DNA of 37,380 bases from a virus, in the IMG/VR virus record IMGVR_UViG_3300025085_000077, positions 1 to 37,380 of that record; one strand, written 5' to 3'. Positions 1-8,100 of this stretch are shown one piece after another. The first letter of the stretch is position 1. Every line of letters starts with the position of its first letter. Below the pieces are notes generated by a model, which did not search any database, was not told where the DNA came from, and saw nothing but the letters and a program-made list of their open reading frames with translations. The translations under genes were made by a program, and so were the position numbers.

Positions 1-66
1 TGAGGGCCCTTTCTGGTTACAGGAACTTTTAGGTATGGTACGCCTATTTTATCGTGTTCCTTTTTT
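1..66 (-). other. Open frame running off the window edge, no start codon seen
   Basis: Downstream of the amidase stop the minus strand stays open to the window edge in one frame, reading KKEHDKIGVPYLKVPVTRKG. The composition looks protein-like, but no ATG, GTG or TTG lies between the upstream in-frame stop and the first lysines; the first codon available is ATA. It could be the beginning of a gene with a non-standard start, or chance. The same stretch holds a weak inverted repeat, AGGAAC (21-26) with GTTCCT (56-61). Confidence 0.2.
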
Positions 67-490
67 ATATATTACAATATTCTTTATTAGCATCAAAGCA
101 CGGACAGCTTTTCGCTGCGAACTCATTGTGACCATGTATTGTAGCGCTTGTATGCATCTTCTTTAGCGTTTTAAGCAACAGTAACAAGCTTTCTTTTTGT
201 TCTGGTGTTCTAGTATCCTTAGCAATCCATTTGCCGTTAGAACCACGTTCTGATTCAACGCCCCCAATGTAACAAATTCCTATAGAACCTTCATTTTCGC
301 CCTTAACATGGGCTCCTTGCTTGTATATACTACGGCCATATTCTATGGTGCCGTCTAGCAAAACTACATAATGGTAACCTATACCATTCCATCCTCTTTT
401 TAAATGCCACCGATTTATTTCAGCCGCATCAAAATCTCTGCCTTCTTGTGTTGCAGAACAATGTACTATTATTTTATTTATCTTACGCAT
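65..490 (-). CDS. N-acetylmuramoyl-L-alanine amidase, T7 lysozyme type (endolysin)
   Basis: This is a zinc-dependent amidase expected to cleave the bond between N-acetylmuramate and L-alanine in peptidoglycan at the end of infection. It matches T7 lysozyme along its length: IIVHCSAT contains the first zinc ligand (H10 counted from the chosen start), GIGYHY holds the catalytic tyrosine (Y39), and the C-terminal HNEFAAKSCPCFD supplies the second histidine (H121), the lysine (K127) and the cysteine ligand (C129). At about 141 residues it is a bare catalytic domain, with no wall-binding domain and no signal peptide, so it needs a holin to reach its substrate. An upstream in-frame ATG at 505 would add five residues; I prefer 490 because MRKINKIIVHCSAT fits the usual family start and because GGAG and A-rich sequence precede it. 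It overlaps the preceding gene by 8 bases. Confidence 0.93.
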   Translation of the reverse strand: MRKINKIIVHCSATQEGRDFDAAEINRWHLKRGWNGIGYHYVVLLDGTIEYGRSIYKQGAHVKGENEGSIGICYIGGVESERGSNGKWIAKDTRTPEQKESLLLLLKTLKKMHTSATIHGHNEFAAKSCPCFDANKEYCNI

Positions 491-908
491 TTTTAGATTC
501 TCCACATTTTAATTCAGGATTTGCAACTTGTCTCCAATCTTGCTTAACCCAATCTTCAAGACTATTTGCAGAAGTTCCGCTAACATTACTTTTGCTAGAT
601 CTTACTCTTTCACCTTTACTTCCTGCAGATCTTTTAGCGCTAATAACTTTTTGCTTTTCCTCTGCACTCATACTAGCTATTTTTGCTTTCGGTAAACAGG
701 CTTTTGTTGTTCCTCCACCTTTTGCTTTAGTTTTTTGAGCAAATGGGCTTTCACGTTTTTCATTTGCTTTAGCCAAACTAATATCATTGCCTGTACCTCT
801 ACCGGCTGCAGCTGCTGTTCTTCCTCGCATTTTATTCCAAGGCTGTGTATGCATGACTCCAGACCAACAATGAGCTAAAGGAGTGTCTGTTTTTTGGTTA
901 TATCCCAT
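483..908 (-). CDS. Conserved small basic phage protein, function unknown
   Basis: This 141-residue protein is rich in lysine, serine and glycine. The first third, MGYNQKTDTPLAHCWSG and on to GRGTGNDISLA, looks disordered and is followed by a short SPFAQK motif (about residues 54-59). The rest has a pattern I recognise from unannotated proteins of aquatic phages: a TTKACLPKAKIASMS stretch, a serine/lysine linker, then SLEDWVKQDWRQV and a CGES near the end. The three cysteines (C14, the CLP cysteine, the CGE cysteine) could bind metal or be incidental. No enzymatic motif is visible. It lies between a block of similar small basic proteins and the amidase, so a minor virion or DNA-associated role is possible, but I cannot assign one. 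Confidence 0.75.
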   Translation of the reverse strand: MGYNQKTDTPLAHCWSGVMHTQPWNKMRGRTAAAAGRGTGNDISLAKANEKRESPFAQKTKAKGGGTTKACLPKAKIASMSAEEKQKVISAKRSAGSKGERVRSSKSNVSGTSANSLEDWVKQDWRQVANPELKCGESKNA

Positions 909-926
909 TATTTAATTTTTATATGT

Positions 927-1088
927 TTAGCATTTCCCTTGCCCCTGTTGTTTAGAAGCCCACATATTTGCATATGCGCTAGGGTATACTTTAAATTTTC
1001 GTTTAGCCGCTGCTTTACAGCTAGCGCTTAATTTTCTTTTTCTTGTTTTAGCACAAGGTGAACCTTGGCTTCTTATTTTAAATCCCAT
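927..1088 (-). CDS. Small basic protein with KVYPSAYAN motif
   Basis: Translating the gap between neighbouring genes gives a 53-residue protein from ATG at 1088 to TAA at 927-929. It begins MGFKIRSQGSPCAKTRKRK, has an alanine/lysine-rich middle, and carries KFKVYPSAYANMWASKQQ near its C-terminus. The YPSAYAN motif is one I recognise from small basic proteins of aquatic phages and large DNA viruses of unknown function. Lysine and arginine make up roughly a quarter of the residues, so nucleic acid binding is plausible. The start lies 2 bases after the stop of the upstream gene, and the frame fills the gap almost exactly, which supports its reality. Confidence 0.7.
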   Translation of the reverse strand: MGFKIRSQGSPCAKTRKRKLSASCKAAAKRKFKVYPSAYANMWASKQQGQGKC

Positions 1089-1090
1089 AA

Positions 1091-1348
1091 TTAGTCTGGT
1101 ATTAATGCTTGAAGTGAATAAGATTTACCGTTGTATTTAATAGTAGGAGTTACAAGGCTATCTTGAAAAAATTTTTGTGCTTCTGGCCCATCTTCCATAC
1201 CACTAAATTTATCTATACGTTGCATTGCTAATTTAGCTTTAGGGTGTTTTACTTTATCCTCTTCAGGTATTGGGTTATCACTCCAGTTAACTCTCGTATC
1301 TTTATCTTCTTTTCTACCTATATATTTTTGATATAATCCTGATTTCAT
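1091..1348 (-). CDS. Hypothetical small protein ending in an NGKSY motif
   Basis: An 85-residue charged protein that I do not recognise as a named family. The N-terminus (MKSGLYQKYIGRKEDKDTR) is basic, the middle is rich in lysine, glutamate and proline, and the C-terminus reads PTIKYNGKSYSLQALIPD. The NGKSY ending resembles NGKTYPVK at the end of the 82-residue protein encoded at 34858-35106, so the two may share a short C-terminal element. No membrane segment or catalytic motif is visible. It belongs to the cluster of small genes between the giant protein and the amidase. Confidence 0.7.
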   Translation of the reverse strand: MKSGLYQKYIGRKEDKDTRVNWSDNPIPEEDKVKHPKAKLAMQRIDKFSGMEDGPEAQKFFQDSLVTPTIKYNGKSYSLQALIPD

Positions 1349-1366
1349 ATTGTTTTTTTTATAAGA

Positions 1367-1654
1367 TTAAAATCCTTTATACTCTTTATTTACTTTCGTG
1401 ATTGAATCTTTGGACTTATTAAATTGATCGTAATTTTTTTTAGTTTTGTTTAATCTGAATTTTTTAGCTAATTGAGCCATCAACTCCTTTTGGGTTCTTC
1501 CTTTTTCATCTAATAATGCATCGTCATCGCCACCGTCTTCTCTAAGGCCTGTAGCTTTTGATGACCTTGATTCTTGGAAAAGAGGGCTTGTGTGTTTTGA
1601 CATCCATGTTCCCGCGCGGTCGTCGATTGGCATGTACTTAAGATCTTTATTCAT
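1367..1654 (-). CDS. Hypothetical charged small protein
   Basis: A 95-residue protein with high lysine and aspartate content. It begins MNKDLKYMPIDDRAGTWMSK, has HTSPLFQES at about residues 21-29, a run of acidic residues in the middle (EDGGDDDALLDEKG), and a basic, probably helical C-terminal half. The SPLF motif recurs in the next gene upstream in the operon. An A-rich leader (AAAACTAAAATTATG) supports the start. Its role is unknown. Confidence 0.7.
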   Translation of the reverse strand: MNKDLKYMPIDDRAGTWMSKHTSPLFQESRSSKATGLREDGGDDDALLDEKGRTQKELMAQLAKKFRLNKTKKNYDQFNKSKDSITKVNKEYKGF

Positions 1655-1672
1655 AATTTTAGTTTTTATTTA

Positions 1673-1960
1673 TTATTTTTTTGATTTGTTTTTATTACAA
1701 AAGTTTCTAGCAGCTTCTACACTACCAAATCCCCATTTTTTCAAAGCCATAGCTTTTCTTGTTGGCTCTCCCTTAGCGTCTTTCATAGCGCCTGCCATAC
1801 CGGCAAATCTACACGCAAATGACACTCTTCGTTTACCTGTTCCCGATGTTTGTCTCGACCCTAAAGATTTACCTGTTTCTTTTTTGTACTTAGATCGCAT
1901 CTTGCGATTAGACTTCTCATAAGCTTGTTCCTTTATGAAAAGTGGTGAGTTGTTTTCCAT
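1673..1960 (-). CDS. Conserved basic small phage protein
   Basis: This 95-residue, strongly basic protein starts MENNSPLFIKEQAYEKSNRK. Its C-terminal half contains KRRVSFACRFAGMAGAMKD followed by GEPTRKAMALKKWGFGSVEAA, a block I recognise from small proteins of marine phages assigned to a domain of unknown function (I cannot give the accession with certainty). Two cysteines are present, in SFACRF and in the final NFCNK. The start codon overlaps the stop of the holin-like gene by one base (TAATG), suggesting coupled translation. A DNA-binding or virion role is possible but unproven. Confidence 0.8.
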   Translation of the reverse strand: MENNSPLFIKEQAYEKSNRKMRSKYKKETGKSLGSRQTSGTGKRRVSFACRFAGMAGAMKDAKGEPTRKAMALKKWGFGSVEAARNFCNKNKSKK

Positions 1961-2115
1961 TACTTTTCTTTTTTAAGTTTAATCCATTTTGTTAAAGTGT
2001 ACCCTATAGTTACTAAGAGTAAAAAAATTTTTAATCCATCTTCTATTTGTGTAAAAGTGGTTATACTTAATGCTCCTGCATTAATAGCGTATAATTTCAT
2101 GTCTGATATGCTCAT
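1960..2115 (-). CDS. Small holin-like membrane protein
   Basis: Translation of the gap upstream of 1960 gives a 51-residue protein from ATG at 2115 to TAA at 1960-1962. It starts MSISDMKLYAINAGALSITT, has one hydrophobic segment at about residues 28-43 (LKIFLLLVTIGYTLTKW lies across it), and ends in the lysine-rich tail IKLKKEK. Size, a single membrane helix, an amphipathic N-terminus and a positive C-terminus fit small phage holins of the T7 gp17.5 kind, and I recognise the MKLYAIN and VTIGYTL patterns from such proteins in aquatic phages. It would let the amidase encoded about 1.5 kb downstream reach the cell wall. It starts 3 bases beyond the stop of the giant gene and overlaps the next start by one base. 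Confidence 0.75.
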   Translation of the reverse strand: MSISDMKLYAINAGALSITTFTQIEDGLKIFLLLVTIGYTLTKWIKLKKEK

Positions 2116-2118
2116 TGG

Positions 2119-5100
2119 TTATTTTTTCTTGTTTTTATACATAAGTTCTAATATTTTTTCTACTCTATTTTTTTCGTATTGTAAAGCTCTTATTTCTTTT
2201 TTGCTTAAACCATAATCTAATAAAGTTTTTACTTGTTCTGGTTTATTCTCACCTTTAATAGAATCAAATTGTCTTCTAAGCCTTCTTTCTGCAGTTTCTT
2301 TTTTAGGTTTTGTTTCTTGCTTAACTTCAGGTTTAGGCTCCTCTTTAACGTCTTCGGTCTTAACTTCAGGTTTAGTTTCTGATTTTTGAAGTTCTATTAT
2401 TTTTTCAACTCTTGCTTGTTCTTTACCTAAAGCTTTTATTTCTTTTTTAGTAAGTCCTAAATCTAGAAGCATATCAACTTGCTCTTGAGTTTTAGTTTCT
2501 TTTTTCATTGTAATAACATCTTCGATTGCTTGCTCTTCAGGAGTTAATACTTTTGCAGCGTCAAAACCACCATAATAACCAAGTCCTACATCCCATGTTG
2601 ACCAACCTAATCCTAATGCAACTTTTTGCCAGAGAGAAGATTGTTCACTTACGATGCCACGCATGCTGTTTAGCTTTTTCATAACTCTATCAAGAGGTAT
2701 GTTAGTAAGCCCAGTTACTATTTGAGCACCTGCTAAATAAGCTGGATTATCTAAGCTAAATCCTTTATCCTTTATGTCTTTCATATTCCAGCTAAAGCTT
2801 CTAAGCCCACTATTTATTTTTTGTATCTTAGAGCCAAGCGGTGGTGAGAATCCTAATAAATCAAATACAGCTTCTTCATATTTAGATCGGTCTGCCGCAT
2901 GCTGCTTACCTAGCTCCATCAAAGCGCTCTTTAATGCAACTACTGCAGCACCACCAATACCTAATCCTTTAAGTTGTGAATCAATCATACCGTTTGCTAT
3001 TCTTGAAATCTTTTCACTTTTCTTAGCATCCATTTCTTCTTCATCATCTTCTCCAAAGCCTAACGCGAATACAGCTTGTTGCAATGCATTGAATATTAAA
3101 TTTTGTATAGCACCATAATAAACAATTTTAGATACGTTTGTTTTCCAATCTCCTCTGCCGTTTATAAGGTCTTGAGCTGATCTTTTTTGAATACGAGCAT
3201 ACTGCATAGGTGTGTTTGCCCAAGCTAATATTACACGACCAGCACCTGATGCTTGCTGTGCGCTAATCCTGTTTGGATTACTTGATTGTTGACTTTCTTC
3301 TGCTATTTGTCTAAAGTCTTCAAATGCTTGCTTTTCTGCAGCTTTTTGATCCATACCTTTAGCAACTAAAGCTTTTATCCTATTTCTATAAAATGTAGCT
3401 CCTCCTGTTGCGATAGCAAAACTATCTGCAAATCTAGTCATAACAAAACCTTTACTTAATAAAAGCGCTATAGCGGACTTTACTTTGTTTTTAGAATCTC
3501 TTACAGCATCTGCTATTTCAGATTCACTTACATTTATTTTAAGTCCATTTCTACGTTCAACTAAGTAATCAGAATTCATAAGTGCCATAAAGTCACTCCA
3601 GAATTGTTTTTGATTTGCAAATGCTAAACCAGCTTTAACAATATTATTATCACCCCAGTTTATAAAGTTTACCGATGATATAGTTTGAAGCAATGCCGAC
3701 CTCGTGTTTAAAAACATTACAGCACCTACAGAATTGTTTAACCAATCCAATAGTCCATCAGTAACTCTGTTACCACCTGGCGGTCTGTTGCTACCAGATT
3801 TCATTCTACGTAAAGAATCTTCCATAGCTTCACGCCACCTAGTTCCGTATGCAGCCTCCATTTTGTTCATGTTAGCTTCTGAAAATATAATGTCTACGTT
3901 TTCTCTCCACTCTTGTTGGTACTCTGCTCTGTTTACTTTATTGATGCCATTTATAATATCACTAGTTATATTGCCCCCGAGCCAATTAGTTCCGGGTTTA
4001 GGATAAGGTTTGCCTTTTTGTATAACTATTAATTCATTTGTAAAAGTGTTTAGCTCGTCGTTGTTTTTTACAAAATCATTTAGTTCTTTTATATCTTTTT
4101 TAGATAGCCCTGGAATTGACATACCTTGCTTGGTCCACGCAGCAACTCGAACAGCATGTGAAAAAGTAAACCCTGCAATACCCGTTGGCTTGCTTAAGCT
4201 TTTCGGTAATGTTTTTAATTGGTTTTTTAATTCTTTAAAATCATTAGCCGCAGCTATTTTAGCCTGTGTTACAGCTGACTCAGCTTTATCATAAGGATCA
4301 AGTAAGTTTGTTTTAAGAAACGCCATTTGAGCATCACCTCTTTTACCTTTGCCTAGCATCTTATATAATAATCCTGTAAAATCTTCTGCCGACGCTGGAA
4401 TAAAGAAATTAAACTTACCTTTGTTGGCGCCAACTGTTTTAGCCCTTGCCGCAGAATATTGCTTGTAAGTTTCAATTCCTGAAGAATCTTCAATCATATC
4501 ATTTACAATAGTATCAAAAGTTTTAGTTTTGCTAAACTTAGCTATTTGAACTTTCGACTTAACATCTACTTGACTTAAAACATCTTCAACAGCTTTAACG
4601 TTTTTAACTGCATCATCTGCAAAATAAAAATCATTGTACCCTTCTGCCGCTTTACCCATCATCCATCCAGCTTTAGCTTGAGGTGTGCCGTCACTTAATC
4701 CTGTTATATTTTTTAAAGGTATATCTATACCGTTTGCTTTCATAAAAGCTTTTATAGGTCCTGCTGCTTCTTGAGGTCTTGCTGTAAGTATAAAAACATC
4801 TTCAGTGCCTCTTGCATCTGCTATTTTTTGGGCTACGCTAAACAACGGCCCTTTTTTGCCTTTAACAACTTTACTAAATTCAGTAAAATCAAACTTAGCA
4901 CCATTAGCTTCTAAATCAGCAGCTTGCTTTGCAAATTGTGTTGCATTTATTTTTTTGCTAGAACCGTTAGGCATGTTAACGATAACCATGCTTTTAGATG
5001 TTGCTAAAGTATCATCAAAATCAAATACTCTTATTTTTTTAATGCGAGGATTTAATCTCCTTGCTTTGTCTAAAGCTTCGTCTGTTTTAGCTAAAGCATT

Positions 5101-8100
5101 TATTAATGTTTGCGTAGTTACAGGTTTGTCATATGCTATAGCATCTGGCACTAAATCACTATCTAAATCATTTGCCTTTGCTCTAGAAGATTTTGAATAT
5201 GAATCAACCTTGACTCCGGTAGAAGTTATATTGTGAACGTCATAAACAGATTTACCACCAGCTAATATTAAATCACTAGGATTTATACCTCCAGCATTTA
5301 ACCCTACATTTATATTAAAATACCTTGCCCAAATGTTATCGGACATATTCCAGTTTTCTGGCGTTTGTTCTACATAGTTAAAAGCTTCTCCATTTAGTTT
5401 TGTACCTTTAAGTTTATTGTCATTAGAAACTGACAATGGTCCTTGAAAATAATTTTTCTTAACATTTTTAAAAGAATCTTTTACGGTACCATCTAATGCT
5501 TTTTTAAATAAATACTTTCCAACAATAGTAGCGGGTAAAGTATGCTCTAACCTGTTTCCGCTAGAACCGGTTTCCATGTATCCCTTTTGATAAAACCTAA
5601 AAGGCGCAGCCGATCTAAGAAAATGCCCTTGTCCATAAGAACTAGAAGAAAGCAATGCTCCAACAAACAAAATACCTTCGTAGTTTACATCACCATTAGC
5701 ATCTTTCATTATATCATTTTGAAACATTTCAAAAAGTTTGCCTAATTGATCAATAGAATCATCTTGTCTTTTTATAAAAGCAGGGTCATTTAAGTTATTT
5801 TCTAAATTGCCTTTTGCAGAGTATACACCTTCATAAGTAAGCATGCTTTTCATTGCTGGAAAATCACTATCTTTAGGAAAAATATCTTTTCCATTTTCAC
5901 TTCTAGTTTTAGCAATCCATTCGTTAGCTTCTATAACATTTTTAAAAGGTAAATTTCCTGTGTATTCTCTTAAATCACCTAAATTACCATCTGCAGAAAC
6001 AATAGTTGACACTTCAATTCCTTCTTCTTTAAACTCTTTAAGTTGAGCTTTAGTAAAAGCATTTTCACTTGTAAAAGCAAGTTTTCTCCAAAACATAGGA
6101 GGAAGCTTTTTTGTCAATCCGCTGCTAATTGCAAAATCTAAAAATCTTTTTCTGCCCGCATCTGTCTTCATGTCGATACGTTTTATTGGCTTTCCTTCTG
6201 AGTCTTTTACTCCTTCTAAAAGCTTATTAAGAGTTTTAGTATAATCATAATTATAATCTCTAAAATCGGGAGCAAAATCAACATCTTCGTCTAATCCTAG
6301 TTTTTGAAAAGTATTTTCTACTGTTTTACTAAACTTGGCATTTTGTGAAACTTGTAATTTTTCTGCGGTTTTAGCTCGAACATCTTGTGGCTTAGCTTTA
6401 AAAGCTTCTGTACTTGGAGCTGCTTCTGCTATAAACTTATTTGCAATTGCTTTTGCTATAGCTCTCTTTCTATTACTATTATTTTGCGGTGTGCTGCCAA
6501 AGAAATTATTTACTACAGCTGCTACTTTAGGCGTTAATCTATTATAAAGATTAGCTCCAGCTTTTTGCTGTGTAGTTGTAAGATATGGCACACGACCCTG
6601 CATCATAAACTTCTCTATATCCTTTTGCTTTGTTAATCTTCTATTAACTTCTGTAAAAAGCCGAGGTTGTCCCTTTTTAACTCTACCATCGTCAATTGCA
6701 ATTAGCTCAGTTATATTTAATCCTTTATAAAAAGTAGGATTTTCATTTAAAAATTCTCTAAACTTTTTTGGGCTACCTATTATGTCTTTAGCTATTAAAT
6801 CTACGAAAGCTTTGCTTGGTTTAAAAGCTTGCTTTCTGAACTTTTCACTTTTAGGATCTAATCCTTCTAATTGTTTAGTTACAAAACCTCTTACTTTATC
6901 TTTAAACTCAACGCTTAATGGTTGTTTGTTGATTTTAATATTATCAACAAGCTTTACATCTGTATCTATTTCTGTAGCTGTAGCTTTAGAAGTGTCCTGT
7001 ATATTTTCTAGTTCTTTTTGTTTATCGTTTGATATACTTTGTGTAGATTGCTGCTTAGCATAATCTTCTACTAGCTTAGGACCAACTCTTCTTCCTAAAA
7101 TATTACCTATGTAAGTACTAAGCTTTTGGGGTTGGCCTGTTGCTTTGTTAATAGGAGTATAATTTTTCATTATACTTGGAAACTGGTTTAATACATCGCT
7201 TTCTATACTTTTAAAAGTATCTGGGTTACTTAACAAGTTGTTAATTGGTACGTTTCTTTTACCGCTCCATTGTTTTAATGCATCAATACCTAGCTTAGTA
7301 TATTGCTCTTTTAAATTTTGAGTTTCATTAGCGGACAAACTATTTGGATCTGTTTTGTACTTACCTGCTAAATTATCTACATTAGTTGTTTTGGATTCTT
7401 GCGCTTCGTTTGTTGTGATACCTTCACTCTGTGCACTGAGAGCTTCAGCCCTTGCGCTTTGTGTTCCTTGTTGTATGTTTTTTTGATAATCTTTTATAAA
7501 TTCATAAACATCTCTTCCAGTTCTAAATTCTAATTTACCGTATCCTTTAGCTCTAAAAATATCCAATATAGGCTTAGCCAGCATCATAAAAGTTTCGGTA
7601 AGATTGTCAGCCCATGTTAATTCACCTTTTCCAATAGCGTCTGAAAAAGCAGTTAGATATTCCTCAGCTTGCTTTAAAGGGCTAGCGTCAGCATAGTTTT
7701 CATCAATACGTTTTTGAACTATAGCAAGTTCTCTAGGCTTTAATATTTTTTTAAACTGCTCGACTAGTTTTAAAGCATTTTCAGGATTTGCAAATGTAGA
7801 TCTTAGTATTTGGTGTAATCTTTCGTGAGAGGCTGCTGTTATAGCCCCTACCTCAGCTGCTCTTTGTTTGTTTATATATATTTTACCGTCTTTTGCAATA
7901 AAAGCATCTGCGTCTGCATCTGCTCCTGTTGCTTCTACAAACTCTTTAGTTGTATCATAGCTAAATACACTTCCTTCTGGTGCAAATTGCTCTATTGTTT
8001 CAATTTCACCTTCTATTTTTTGTGTTCTTGAAGCAATTACTAAATCAGATAATGTTGTATTTATTTCATCTAATCTAATAGTCTCTGCTTTTGTTAAGCT

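Noticed and set aside
21-61. Inverted repeat AGGAAC/GTTCCT followed by T run on the plus strand
   Set aside because: Only a 6-base stem with a 29-base loop, and the T run is on the strand with no genes; too weak to call a terminator.
448-738. A 96-residue plus-strand frame with membrane-like segments
   Set aside because: Antisense to the start of the amidase and the gene before it; the hydrophobic look comes from the complement of lysine-rich codons.
4805-5236. A 143-residue plus-strand frame opposite the giant gene
   Set aside because: Hydrophobic shadow translation antisense to the HAD domain region; no leader and no neighbouring plus-strand genes.
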